DNA from: Prorocentrum cordatum
Lineage: Eukaryota > Sar > Dinophyceae > Prorocentrales > Prorocentraceae
Assembly (NCBI GenBank): GCA_963575745.1
Contig: CAUYUJ010022091.1
Coordinates: 52,501-116,500 of the forward strand
Reading direction: 5' to 3'
DNA length: 64,000 bases
In this document: in pieces, positions 44,006-55,439 of the stretch
Layout: each line of letters begins with the position of its first letter
Numbering within the stretch: the stretch's first letter is position 1
Notes under the pieces: generated by a model
Databases searched by the model: none
What the model was told of the DNA's origin: nothing
Seen by the model: the letters and a program-made list of their open reading frames with translations, nothing else
Translations under genes and position numbers: made by a program

Positions 44006-45590
44006 AAGAAGACTTGCGTATCGGACTTGCGGGTGGAACTCCGGCCCGAAAGCTAGCTTAACACCCTGGCGTGGCCAAGCGACCGCCCCACTGGGCCTAC
44101 GGCTGCCACGCCAGGGGTGCCAGACGTCACCGCACAGCGGTCCGTCCTCCCTCCCAGGGGTGAGTGGTGGAGGGGAGGGAGAGGGGGGGGATGGGAGGCC
44201 CCCGGGGGGGGTCCTCGGAGGCCCAGCGGGTCGGCTTGCCGGGCCCGTCGGCCAGCAACCGGCGAGCAGGCCGCGTTGCGGGTCGGGCCGCGGCGGGAGG
44301 GAGAGGAGGAGGCGGAGGAGGGGGAGGAAGAAGAGGAGGAGGAGGAGGAGGAGGAGGAGGAGGAGGAGGAGGCCCCCGTCGACCCCCAAACCTCGGCCGG
44401 CCAGGAGGCCGCGCTGCGGGTCCGAACGGGGCGGCGGCGGGAGGGAGAGGGGGGCGAAGCAAGGGGGCCCCCGCCACCGCCAACCCTGGAGACTGTGTTG
44501 GCCAGCGGGCCGCGCTACGAGTCTGAGCGGCAGGGGGGCAGGGAGGGCAGGAGGGAGAGCAAGGGGGGGGGCCCCGCCCCCACCGACCCCCCAAGACCTC
44601 GGTTGGCAGGAAGCCGCGCGGCGGCCTGGGAGGGACGGCGGCGGAACGGAGATGAGGGAAGCAGGATTAAGTCGGGCCTGTCCTCCTACACGGGGATTTT
44701 GGATGAAAAATTCAAAAAAAAAAATGCCCCCAAATGGCCAAAACATATTCAACACATAGTCCCCAGAACATTTTTTGACTATCTCTGAAAATTCCCCTCT
44801 GTTCAGGGACAGGCCCGACTTCAGAGTAGGGGGGGAGGGCCCCCCCCCCCCCGCGCCGACCCGCCAAGAAGTCGGCCGGGTGGGAGGCCGCGCGGCGGGA
44901 CCGAACGGGACGGCAGTGGGGGGTGGAGGAAGGGAGAGAGGAAGGGCAGGCCCCCGGCCCCCGCCGACCCCCCAGGGTCTCGGCCGGCCAGGAGGCCGCG
45001 CTGCTGTCTGGGCGGGGCGGCGGCGGGAGGGAGAGGAGGAGGAGGGCGAGGAGGGGAAGGCCCCTACCCGCGCCGACCCTCCAAGACCGCGACCGGCTGG
45101 GAGGCCGCGCTTCGGGTCTGACGGGGGCGTCGGCGGGGGGGGGAGGAGGGGGGAAGGGGGGGGGCACCCCCGTCGGGTCAGAGCGGGACGGCGACGGGAG
45201 GGAGTGGGGGAGGGAAAGGAGGGGGAGGCCCCCACCCGCGGCGGCGGGAGGGATAGGAGGAGCGAGAGGGTGAGCGGTGCGAGGGGGGAAAAGGGAAGAG
45301 AAGCGGTGATCGGGCGCCGGCGGCGGTGGCGCGCGGGCTGGCAGCTTTTGGGCCAACTCGTTTGTGGGGTTGCGGGATGGGGTACCTCGGCAGCAGCAGG
45401 GAGGAGAAGGGGGCCACCACCCCCGCCGACCCCCACGGACCCCGGCCGACTTGGGGGTCGTGCTGCGGGTCTGGGCGGGGCGGCGGGGGGAGGACGGCGG
45501 CGGGAGGCAGGCAGAGGAGTCGGGGGGCCACACCCCCGCCCCCCCGGACCCCCGCCGGCGCGTGGCCGCACGGTGGGCCCGAGCGGGGGG
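44006..45590. repeat. GC-rich degenerate minisatellite
   Basis: Units of roughly 100-150 bases contain GACCCCCCAAGACCTCGGC, CGGCCAGGAGGCCGCGCTGC and GGCGGCGGGAGGGAGAGG. They are interrupted at 44669-44822 by a small element. Long arginine, proline or glycine frames across it are not genes. Confidence 0.7.
44669..44822. mobile_element. GTCGGGCCTGTCC inverted-repeat element (copy 3)
   Basis: AAGTCGGGCCTGTCCTCCTA on the left is complementary to CAGGGACAGGCCCGACTT on the right, around an AT-rich body. It is inserted in the GC-rich minisatellite. Confidence 0.8.
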
Positions 45591-45695
45591 GGGAACGGGA
45601 GGAGCAGGAGGAGCAGGAGGAGCAGAAGGAGGAGGAGGAGGAGGAGGAGGAGGAGGAGGAGGAGGAGGGGGAGGAGGAGGAGGAGGATTCGATTC
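45590..45695. repeat. GGA microsatellite
   Basis: GGAGGAGCA then pure GGA. Confidence 0.9.
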
Positions 45696-46021
45696 GATTC
45701 GCGCACCGTTAGCGCCAATATCTTCTTCTTCCTTGAGAGTGCTCTATTCTGCGATGCTGATTGATCAAAAGCGCGCAGCCAATAGCACGCAACATGCGTA
45801 GCTCCTGGATGGCTCTGGCGCAGTGAACCTTGGACCGTAGGAGGAAAGTGCACAGGCCATGTCCTCTGCACGGGGGCCGCAGCTAGAGCCTCGAGGTGGA
45901 GCCAGCCTGGCCCCTGCAGCCACCGACGCACGAAGTAGCCACAGGGATCTTGAAACTAGGTCTTATTAGCCTTCCCTTAGACCATTTGAAGGGCATGTTG
46001 ACTCGTAAACATTTTTTCAAA
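45696..46021. other. Unassigned unique DNA
   Basis: No repeat family or reading frame was recognised. Confidence 0.4.
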
Positions 46022-47690
46022 CTAGGTGGACCCTGGGAAAATCCCACGCGAGACTAAATATTCCGTGAATATGCGTGCGTCAGTCGGGAAGGAAGAGGTC
46101 GGAGGTCTCGGAGCGGGGGGAAGCTGGTTCGCACGCGGTGGGGATTCGGCAGGGTGCAGGACGACGGGAGGGGAGGTCAGAGGTCTCGAAGAGGGCGAGG
46201 TCTCACTGGGCATGCTGACGGGGGCCTCAGAGTGGCTCACGATATGTCTCAGAAATTCCTCGCGTCCCTCGTTCGCGAAAGGCTTCGCACCCAGGCACTC
46301 GATCTCCGAATCCGACAGGGCCCCGTTCAGCTCAGAAGCGTTCCCAGGAAGGTTTGCAACTCGCGTTCCATGAACGCGGCTGGGGCCCCGCCGAACTTCC
46401 TCTTGACCCCCTCTATCTGCATCATGGCCTCCACTGTAGTTTTCCAAGCGATGGGGCCCTGAAGGCCATCGTGGCCCTGCGTGAGTCCTTCTGGTATATT
46501 TTGTCCTGGCGGCAGAACAGCACGAGCTCGCACTTCTGTGGCACTGGGTAGTCTCCGCACTCCCCGAACGCCGTGCGGAGCTCCTTGGCCAGTCCTGGCT
46601 CCGACTGCGTCTCCTAATGCGACCAGAGCTCTCATCAGACCTCCCATGGCCCAGATGTACGGGGGGCCCAGAGTGTGGTCTTTTTCCCGCAGCCTTTGCC
46701 TGGACGGCGCAGGCGGAGGTCTGCTGGCTCATGTTGGTGACGAGAGCGTGGTCCGTGGGAGCGATGAACGTGTCGAGATACACCCCTGCCAGGTTTCGCT
46801 GCGTCTGGGCGAGACTGAAGAGTAGTTTCATCATAGGGGCACAGCACCTTTTGTGTCGGGTCGTTGGTGGACTTCTTCAGGGCCTCCGAGGTTTTCTTGG
46901 CACCTTCTTCTGGCGAGGTCTTCGTCGTCTTGGGGTTCTTCGGGTTGCTGTCTCGGCTTCCAGATCCTCCCTGCGTGCCTGCCTCCAGGAAATCTGGCAT
47001 GATGTAGACGGGGTAACGACCGAGGGGTGCGAATCACGAACATGCCGCTGCAACTGGATGCTCGAAATAAGAACTACGGAGCATATTGGACATGACCACT
47101 CCTCACGTTTACCTGGTTCCCAAGACATGTGAGCACGTCCAAAAGCACATCGACCGTACCCGTAATAATGGTTTCGATGTTTGCGAGCGTTGTGTACATC
47201 TCTGAAGTAGCACAAACAGTTAGGGCATTGATTAATAGTGACAACTGTATGTTGGACAGATATCAGAATGTGCCCATTAGTCTGGTGGCCCATGCAGGCC
47301 CTGCAGGTGTCGAATGTTAATCCGCATGGGGTCCCGCCAGAGGCCTCGATAGCACACGTATAGGTAGCTGTACTCTCTTCTTCTCGGGAATGTAGACCAG
47401 GAGACAACATAGCCCACTTAATATAATCCACCAACGCAGCTGCCCTTAGTATAGTTGGGTCTATCTTCAGGAACTCCTGGGAGGCCTCGCAATTGGGGTC
47501 GAAGAGGTCAGCCCAAGGGTACCCACGTTCCTCCTATATTTCAAGGAAGCTCTCGGCCCTGCTGGTTCCATTGTAGAGCTTCACATGTTCGTCGAACATG
47601 CGTGCCCACGGATACGCCATGCTGCTGAGCTGCCCACGTGACTGTCCAGTGGGCCCCTCGTCATCGAGGTGACTGAAGATCGCTACAATG
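46022..47690 (-). pseudogene. Zinc-finger repeat-type protein, decayed
   Basis: Read from 47690 downwards. YPWARMFDEHVKLYNG is followed by a stop and a second similar stretch, YPWADLFDPNCEASQEFLKI. Two C2H2 fingers come next: CPNCLCYFRDVHNARKHRNH, with a short His spacing, and the canonical CPICSVVLISSIQLQRHVRD-SH. After a slip near 47010 comes a Lys/Pro-rich linker. After another near 46840 comes MMKLLFSLAQTQRNLAGVYL with DTFIAPTDHALVTNMSQQT. Further slips give PPYIWAMGGLMRALVALGD and a Pro/Ser-rich tail ending ARIFTEYLVSRGIFPGST. I associate this architecture with a repetitive dinoflagellate protein family of unknown role, possibly transposon-borne. Three or more frameshifts and a stop indicate a pseudogene. 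Confidence 0.5.
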
Positions 47691-47699
47691 GTCTGGCTG

Positions 47700-47810
47700 C
47701 GGGGGGAGGAGGGGAGGAGGAGGAGAAGGAGGAGGAGGAGGAGGAGGAGGAGGAGGGGGAGGAAGAGGAGACGGGGGAGGAGGAGGAGAAGCAGGAGGAG
47801 GAGGAAATGG
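47700..47810. repeat. GGA microsatellite
   Basis: GGA/GAA tract separating two decayed genes on opposite strands. Confidence 0.9.
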
Positions 47811-47811
47811 G

Positions 47812-49375
47812 CTACAGCGACAAGATTTGCCGACCCCCGTCGATAGACATACACAAAACGTGCCCGCTCAAATCGGACGACCAGATCACAAAGGAAAGGG
47901 GACTACTGATCGAGCCACAGTACATACAAAGCTCTGAACAGTACACCGACGGAGGTACTGACGACCTGCTACCACTACCCAATACCCGCAGCACAACACA
48001 ACGACGAAACCTACTGCGTACATCCACACCCACTAACCACGACCCCGACATTGCACACACACTACGTGCACAGGTCGAGGTAGACAAACAGGACCTGACC
48101 ACCGACGGCAGCATCGACAAGTACTACGTCTACTTCTCCCTACACCTGGGCAATGAATACAGACCAGTGCCCACCAAAAAGGCTGGGCGAAGGCTAGGAG
48201 GAAGACGCACAGCACGGTAGCATATCTACCTGGCCCCAACAAGGACTACTTCATATTTTTGGAGAGGCTACACAGCCCTCTCAACGGATGGAAATAGTAC
48301 GGCTCCCACACGAACGTCGAGACACACTGGTCACAACGGCCCGCGCAGATACCATTCTACAGAAAAACCGACTACCGACCAGACAACCAGCCATTCAACG
48401 ACGAGGAGGACCCTCCGCGTCATACAAAAAGAGTTGCACTCATCGGCATGACATGGCAAACACTCACTGGCGACATCGACCACAACAGGGTACGGCTCAT
48501 ATACACATACTATAACGAAGACGGAACGGAGAAGATCCTCAAGGAGACCGTGTACACTATCTTCTACCAACAAAGCGTCAACAAATGCGACTTCCAGATT
48601 GACGAAGACTACGCTGTCCGCGCGAAGATCATCCACGACGAACCAGACTACGAACGACGCACATTTCTCAGCACCAGGACAGACTACAACCACGAGGTCA
48701 CCATGGGGCCAGAGCTCTTCTCGCTCACCAACTACCTAGCTGACTCATTGCACACCTCAGGTGCATCAACCCTGCACCCACCATGGGCAACATGCAGTAA
48801 TGACAAACACAGGGGGCACATCACACCCCCAATCAGCCACCAACAACCCGACTACGTTGAGCTGGAAGAGCCATCCCACTACGAATGCGATCTGCTCAAT
48901 CAATGGTCGGGCACAGCACGAGTCAAACCAGACCACTATCGAGGACCAACACCACCGACCCACTACGAGCTCCAAGAGCCCACAATGGACAACCCAAGAT
49001 GGCCACGTGCACTGAGACACCCGGCACCTACGCCCAGTCTGATCCTACGTCCCAACAATCGCGCCACGCGCTCCGACACCAAACCAACATGCACTCAACC
49101 GCAGCCATCCATGGTCCTACCACACCCCCCCAGACCACAATTCACATTCAAACGACCCAAGATCATCTACACAAAGAGAGGATTAAAGTACGAATCCCGA
49201 CCGACCTCCCTCCAGACGACATGCACTACGGCTTCGTTCAACAGCAGCTAGCACGAGGTGCGACAGAGAAGAAGGGTACTACGACCATCTGGAAAAAGAG
49301 CGATACAAATATCATTGACACACGCAGATGATACCACCAGAGCAACTCATTTCCAACATCACCTTCAAGAACAAT
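47812..49375 (+). pseudogene. Decayed coding region, AC-rich strand, part 1
   Basis: Protein-like text appears in successive frames. From 47812 it reads GYSDKICRPPSIDIHKTCPL to DKYYVYFSLHLGNEYRPVPT. Near 48215 a frame reads YLPGPNKDYFIFLERLHSPL and NGWK, then a stop. The same frame then reads HWSQRPAQIPFYRKTDYRPD, MTWQTLTGDIDHNRVRLIYT and KETVYTIFYQQSVNKCDFQI. Near 49185 another frame gives IKVRIPTDLPPDDMHYGFVQ. GC content is lower than in the surroundings and the coding strand is rich in A and C. No family is recognised. Aromatic and Asp-rich β-strand-like text is typical, but that is only an impression. It ends where Helitron-like block 4 begins. Confidence 0.35.
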
Positions 49376-50486
49376 TAGCCTGGCGAAGGACCCTACCATA
49401 TGCTGTTGTGCGTACCGCAATTGTTAATCTCTTCTTCGGTGACGCTCTCTATGGGGCCACGAACCCTGTGAGTGGTGTGCCGAAGTGGGTGCGGCGGACG
49501 CATGTGGACGGTGGCACTGGGGCCTTCGGTGGAGCTCCCTCTGGGACCACGAAAGGTGTGAGGGGGGTGCCAAAATGGGTGTGGGGGACGCATGCGGGCG
49601 GTGGCACAAGAGCCTTCGGTGGAGCTCCCTATGGGGTCACGAAGCGTGTGAGGGGCGCGTCGAAATGGGTGTGGGGGACGCATGTGGACGGTGGCACTGG
49701 GGCCTTCGGTGGAGCTCCCTGCGGGTCCACGAAACGTGCGAGGGGTGTGCAGACATGGGTGTGGGGAACGTGGACGGTGACACTGGGGTCTCCAGTGGAG
49801 CTCCCTATGGGACCACGAAAGATGTGAGGGGGGTGCCGAAATGGGTGCGGGGGACGCATGTGGACGGTGGCACTGGGGCCGTCGGTGGAACTCCCTTTTG
49901 GGCCAGGTGCGGGGGGCGCATGTGTTGGTGGCACTGGGGCCTTCGGTGGAGCTCCTTATGGGGCCACGAAACGTCTAAGGGGCGTGCCGAGATCAGTGTA
50001 TGGGGGGGGGCGCATGTGGACGGTAGCACTGGGGCCTTCGGTGGAGCTCCCTATGGGGCCACGAAGCGTGTGAGGGGGGTGCCGAAATGCGTGTGGGGGG
50101 CGCATGTGGACGGTCGCACCGGGGCCTTCGGTGGAGCCTCCTTATAGGGCCACGAAGCGTGTGAGGGGCGTGCCGAGATCGGTGTGTGTGGGGGGGGGCG
50201 CGTGTGGACGGTGGCACTGGGGCCTTCGGTGGAGCCCCCTTTACGGGGCCACGAAGCGTGTGAGGGGCGTGCCGAGATCGGTGTGGGGGACGCATGTGGA
50301 CGGTAGCACTGGGGCCTTCGATGGAATCTCCTAAGGGGCCACGAAGCGTGTGAGGGGTGTGCTGAAATGGGTGATGACGATGATGATGGACGAGGGAGGA
50401 GGGGAGGAGGAAGGAAGGAAGGAGAGGAACGCGGGGACCGTCTCTTCAAAACGAAGACCCAACACCACAGGATGGTTGGGAAAAGG
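49376..50486 (-). mobile_element. Helitron-like minisatellite element, block 4 (both ends present)
   Basis: Minus strand: 5' border TTTCCCAACCATCCTGTGG and GTCTTCGTTTTGAAGAGACG (50486-50432), a short CCTCCT tract, about 11 divergent 90-bp units, then a tail containing ACCGCAATTG-like text and ATATGGTAGGGTCC. It ends CGCCAGGCTAA at 49376, followed on that strand by T. It separates two parts of an AC-rich decayed coding region. Confidence 0.6.
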
Positions 50487-52249
50487 GACAAACGTGACGA
50501 GAAAAGGCCCGACATCAGCTACGAATACACGCCACCTCCACCCGCACAAACACCCACACTACTATCCACGCAAACAACTGCAACGCGACAACCAAATGAC
50601 CGAGCAGAGACCAATCCAAGGGGAGGCATACCCGGCTTGATCTACGACACTAAAGGCTCCGACCAAAGCGCTGACGACAATGATCCAGGAGCCAAAATGA
50701 AAGGAGCATCAGACACACACGAGTTCTGCCTATTTTCACTGAAACCAAACCAATACCACGACATGCACTGCCCTAGCGGATGGACAGCATACTGCGATCA
50801 CGCCAGCGTCACGGACATCGACGGCTACGGGGACGACAGATGGCACTACGCAGTCTACTACCTCGATTCAACACGTACACGTACAGGTTCCCGAACGACG
50901 ACCTTCTCTTGTCTGGCTAGCACAGGTACCTCAACAAATGCAACAATGAGATGTTCGTTCATCAGGATGGTCAGCAATTGCTACCGCATCCACCGCTCCG
51001 ACCCGACTCAAGAACAACACCACTATCGACATTCACATTCTCACCTACGACTCCGACCAAAACATTCAGGCTCAAAGACACCATACACGCAGACACACGT
51101 CTACCTTCGCCCAAAACCACCCAACCACCCCACGTCCACACGCTGTGGCAACGACCTCCAAGCATTTGCAGCCCGCTACCGCGATGACGCAGCTCTTCGA
51201 CTCCAAGTGTTAACGACGAACCAGCACTTCCAAGCCCTACTCACAGGAGGACAATCACCACTCAACCCCGACAAGATCGCGGCAATACAAGAGGTTGCAC
51301 AATGGCTCAACGCACTACCTGTCAGGAGAGCACCTCCTCTGCCCACCACGCCTCACACACCAAACGCAACGCTACTTACTCCACGGGATGACAACCACGA
51401 CATCTCGACAACACGCCCGTACTGGGTAACAACGCCGGCATCGCCGACGCCGACGTGCCACCTAGCACCTGCTCACACCAACATGCTACCTGGGAAGAAT
51501 GCACCAACTCTCCCAGCATCCCCTAACACACCCAACACCAACACACATGCACAACAACGCAATATCCCCAGCAAGCAGATGCCCACGCGCCTACTTAACA
51601 AAACCACTACGCCAACCACGACCGCCCCGACATCCAACGCGTCGCCAGCTAAGCTTCCACCACTTCTACAAACACACGACACCAACCAACAAACCCAGCA
51701 ACCAAAGACCACCCCTGGCGTCAGAGTCACGCCGACGACAGCTTTACTACAATCGCCCCACACCAAAACAAACAACATGTGGTCTCCCTTTAGAGCAGCT
51801 ATACCACACAACCCACCACCACCAGTCCTACACATATCAATCATTTGTCCACCAGTCGGGGAAATTATGGCACAGCGTTGGCTACACGAGGTACATCTCA
51901 AGAACATGGCTCCACAAACATATTCCACCCTGCACGCCTACTTTCCGACTCGCGCAGCACAAGCCACCGCAGCACACAACGCAGCAGCGGGAAAAGGAGA
52001 CTAGCACATTCCCACCTGCAACCGGAGCATCATCTTCGCCAACATCACGGGAGGCCCGACCTTCCAGAACTACATCGACACGCTCAGCTCACATCAGACG
52101 CGCTACGAGATCTACATCAACAGTCTCCACGACCGTCCAACGGGAGAACCGTTCAAAGGGCCTCTGCCCAAGCAGATTGTGAGACTGTATAAGGCGCCGC
52201 CCAAGCCCAAACCTACGAGCTTAAACGGTACAGGCCAAACCATGTACTA
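50487..52249 (+). pseudogene. Decayed coding region, AC-rich strand, part 2
   Basis: Same base composition and same style of frame-broken protein text as 47812-49375. Examples are THEFCLFSLKPNQYHDMHCP and GYGDDRWHYAVYYLDS near 50720-50880, LQAFAARYRDDAALRLQVLT near 51160, and SYTYQSFVHQSGKLWHSVGY near 51825. Near 52010 a frame reads NRSIIFANITGGPTFQNYID and RYEIYINSLHDRPTGEPFKG, then PKQIVRLYKAPPKPKPTSLN, and stops after GTGQTMY at 52249. The final frame has the look of a true C-terminus. The inference is one long gene, now broken by several frameshifts and one element insertion. No homologue is recognised. Confidence 0.4.
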
Positions 52250-52679
52250 AGCACACAACGGCAGCAGCCCGCCACGACATCCACCTCTAGTACTCGTACC
52301 TCCTCTATTACACCAGAAGAACATCAACTGAGCCTTCTCCCTAGCTGCGCAATGCACAGCCACGGATACACAGATGTCGACTCCCCGTTTGTGCCGAACC
52401 CTTCCTCGCTGCTGCGCCTTGCACCCCATTGTCCCTCCGTCACGCTGTTCCGACACGCTGGTGGCTCCTCATCCTAATCCGCCGGCCCCCTTGCAGGGCC
52501 ACCAGGCTGTAGGCCGGGAATGTGCTGCTCCCTGTGCCAGTTGCAGCTTCCAGTTTCCACTGTTACAGTTATGCTTCTTGCTGCTTACTGTTCCTTGTTG
52601 ATGAACGCGCGAGGGGGGGAGCCCAAATAAGCAGAACTACCACGCCCTGGGAGGGTTCTCAGAATTTCTGGGGGGTAAA
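52250..52679. other. Unassigned spacer
   Basis: Pyrimidine-rich unique DNA without recognised features. Confidence 0.4.
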
Positions 52680-53150
52680 AATGTACACCCCTCACGCAGA
52701 TCCGCAGGGTCAGGGTCCAAAAACGCAAGGGATTTGGCACATATTTGAACTTCAGTGGCATCCCTCACGCAGATCGGCGGGGTCAGGGTCAAAAAACACA
52801 TGGGACTTGCCACATTTTTGAAATTCGATCGGCGGGGTCAGGGTCCAAAAACACAGGGGACGTGCCACATTTCTGAAATTCGGCGACACCCCTCATGCAA
52901 ATCGGCGGGGTCAGGGTCCAAAAACACAAGGGATTTGCCACATTCCTGAAATTCGGTGGCACCCCTCACGCAGATCGGCGGGGTCAGTGTCGAAAAACAC
53001 AAGGGATGTGCCACATTTCTGAAATTCTGTATCACCCCTCACGCAGATCGGCGGGGTCAGGGTCCAAAAACATGGGATGTGCCATATTCCTGAAATTCGG
53101 TGGCACCCCTCACGCACATCGGCGGGGTCAGGGTCGAAACACAAGCAGGT
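52680..53150. repeat. Minisatellite of about 73 bp
   Basis: About six units share ATCGGCGGGGTCAGGGTC, AAAAACACAAGGGA, GCCACATTTCTGAAATTC and CACCCCTCACGCA. One shortened unit is near 52800-52870. Confidence 0.85.
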
Positions 53151-53249
53151 CCCGACACTGCTTCACGGCGGCGCCCAGACCTCATGAGTTGGCTTTTGCA
53201 TCTCCCGTTATCCGAGACAGGGGGCCGGCGGCATGGGGCGAAACCCTTG

Positions 53250-53428
53250 CGCATACAATCGGGGCGTTGACCTAAGGAACCCTAAATAAGGAACGAGGGG
53301 TCTTTTTTCCATAACTAAAACTTTGACTTCCCATCGAAAATCTGAAGAAAATCTAGGGCAAACTGTGAAACAATGAAGGAACACGGAGCCCCTCCCCAAC
53401 GAGAAGGGCGCCCCGACTGTAATTGCAG
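53250..53428. mobile_element. ACARTCGGGGCG inverted-repeat element
   Basis: ACAATCGGGGCGTTGACC at the left and GGCGCCCCGACTGT at the right are complementary at their tips. Inside are GGAACCCTAAATAAGGAACG and GTGAAACAATGAAGGAAC. A second copy lacking the right end is at 60126-60290. Confidence 0.6.
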
Positions 53429-53659
53429 GTTTGGGGTTCGCCTTTAAAACCCTGGGTCGCAGCCCAAGCATTGCTAGCCAGATGTGGGGGACCATGTCTC
53501 AAGACACCCTCCTCTTTCCAGCCAGCACACTGCGCGCGCTTGGGTCCCCAATCAAAGCACGACCGCATTCAAAGAGCCGTGCGTGCCGTCATTGACACTG
53601 CAGGTCGACCGAATCCTACGTCAATTGCTCTGCCTCCTTCTTCCTATGATGATGTTGCC

Positions 53660-54500
53660 TGCGCCCTCCCGTTCTCTTGACATGCTGGTGGTACGCTTCT
53701 CTCAGATTCGACGGTTCGGGGTCAACCAGAAACCCGTCCACTGCTCGGGCAATAGGTTACGGCCATGCCACTTGCTAACAGTCACAGCACGCGTCCTGGC
53801 AACGTGCCGTACATACATATTGCCTCACACTGTACTTGCGGCGGCGGTTTGGGGTCAACCAAACAAACAACCCTGCCAACGGCACGGGCACGTCTATACA
53901 GGAGTGCATACAGGCTGGCTTTCTTTACGCCCCCACAATAGTGCACGTGAGCAACTTGCCCACGTGCACGGTTGTGGTGCAAAAGCTGCATACCTCTCTG
54001 CAGCATGACTATCTGCCAGCCGCATTACCGTCTTTGTCTGGCCTGTACTTCGCTTTCTCCTCTTATACTACCAGTACATGTGCTGCATACATCCTCCCGT
54101 TCTCTTGACATGTTGGTGGCACGCCTCTCTCAGCCTTGACAGTTCGGGGTTAACCAGAAACCCCTGCCCACTGCTCGGGAATTGTACGGCCATGCTATTT
54201 GCAAGCAGTCACAATACGCGACCTGTTTTGGCAACACGACATATATGTACAGTTTGCCTTTCACTGGTCTTGCTTGCGACGGTGTGGGGTCAACCAGAAG
54301 ACACCTGCCCGCAACACGGGCAGGTCTGCACAGAAATACAAACTGGCTTTCTTCACTCCCCACAGCCGTACACTTGAGCAACTTGCCCGAGTACACGGTT
54401 ATGGTGCACAAGCTGCATACCCATTTGCAGCAATAGTACCTCTCAGCGGCACGTTTTTGTTGTTCTGGCCCGTACTCCGCCTACTCCTCTGATCTGCCAT
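53660..54500. repeat. Tandem duplication with a 428-bp period
   Basis: GTTCTCTTGACATGCTGGTGG at 53671 recurs at 54099. The two units share TTCGGGGTCAACCAGAAACC, the GCAACTTGCCC region and GTGCAAAAGCTGCATACC. A third, fading unit starts near 54490. Confidence 0.75.
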
Positions 54501-55150
54501 ACTGGCCACATCGAACTCAGATCCGACGGTTTAAGGTTTACCAACAAATCCTGACCCAAAGCAAAGCCACGCTCGCTAAAGGTATCTCAGGCATACAGGC
54601 CAGCCTGCACGGGCCAGCCATTGCGACATTCATAGTACGTAGATGTTATCTATCATGTTACTGCCTTTTCGCATTCGTAGGCCAGCCTGCACAGGCCAGT
54701 CTTTGCAGCATATCCGACCTACCTTCTCATCTCATCATTCTCACACGCCTACCCTTCATACTCCTGACAAAAAACGGCGACGGTGGCCCCATCCACCTAG
54801 GAACCAAAGAACGGGCCTACTGCTGGCTAAAGAGCAGGCCTGCTGCTGGGAAAGAGGGACCATTGCACAAGACAAGCCTAGAGTGGAGTATACTGCACCT
54901 CTCTTGTGACTACACAGTATGGGCAGCATCCCAAGTACTGCTATGAGGATGGGGATTGGTAGAGTTATACATCGAGGAGGAGGTGGGTCATCAAGGGGTA
55001 CATGCTGCATTTCCTAGCAGCAGCTATTTTCTTGGCGCAGCTATCGAGACTGTCGCCGACACTGCGTCACTCTTTCCATTCTCTTTGTTGCTGCTACTTG
55101 CCATCCGAGGAGGCACTACCAATGGATAGCATGGGGGGATGTATCTTGAT
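54501..55150. other. Unassigned DNA
   Basis: CAGGCCAGCCTGCACGGGCC is repeated once nearby (54597 and 54681). Otherwise no gene or element was recognised. Confidence 0.4.
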
Positions 55151-55199
55151 AGCTGATGGGGGGTAATTGGTGAGGGCGCGCCGCTGGATGTCCCCAAGA

Positions 55200-55380
55200 A
55201 AGGGGGGTGGGTGGGATCCCCCCCCCTTCCCCGATCCGTCGTCGTCGGGGACCCCCCCCTTCCCCCCTTTCAAAAGGGGGGGAGGGGGTTCCGACCCCCC
55301 CCTCCCCCCCTTGGGCCGCCAAGTTCGTACCCCCCCCCCCATCCCCCCCTTTCGCCACGGCGCCCCCGGTCTCCGGAACC
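55200..55380. repeat. Poly-C rich border segment
   Basis: Runs of 7-10 C, with TTCCCCCCTTTC-type text. A G/C-run counterpart is at 56905-57170, so the CTACTCACTA satellite is bracketed by homopolymer-rich borders. Confidence 0.6.
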
Positions 55381-55439
55381 CGACCCCGACCACCCCTAAC
55401 ACTAATCCTCACCCTTACCTTAACCCCCAACCTGAAACC

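Noticed and set aside
43907-45931. A 674-residue proline/leucine-rich frame
   Set aside because: It runs through GGA/CCT tracts and a GC-rich minisatellite. The absence of stops follows from GC content.
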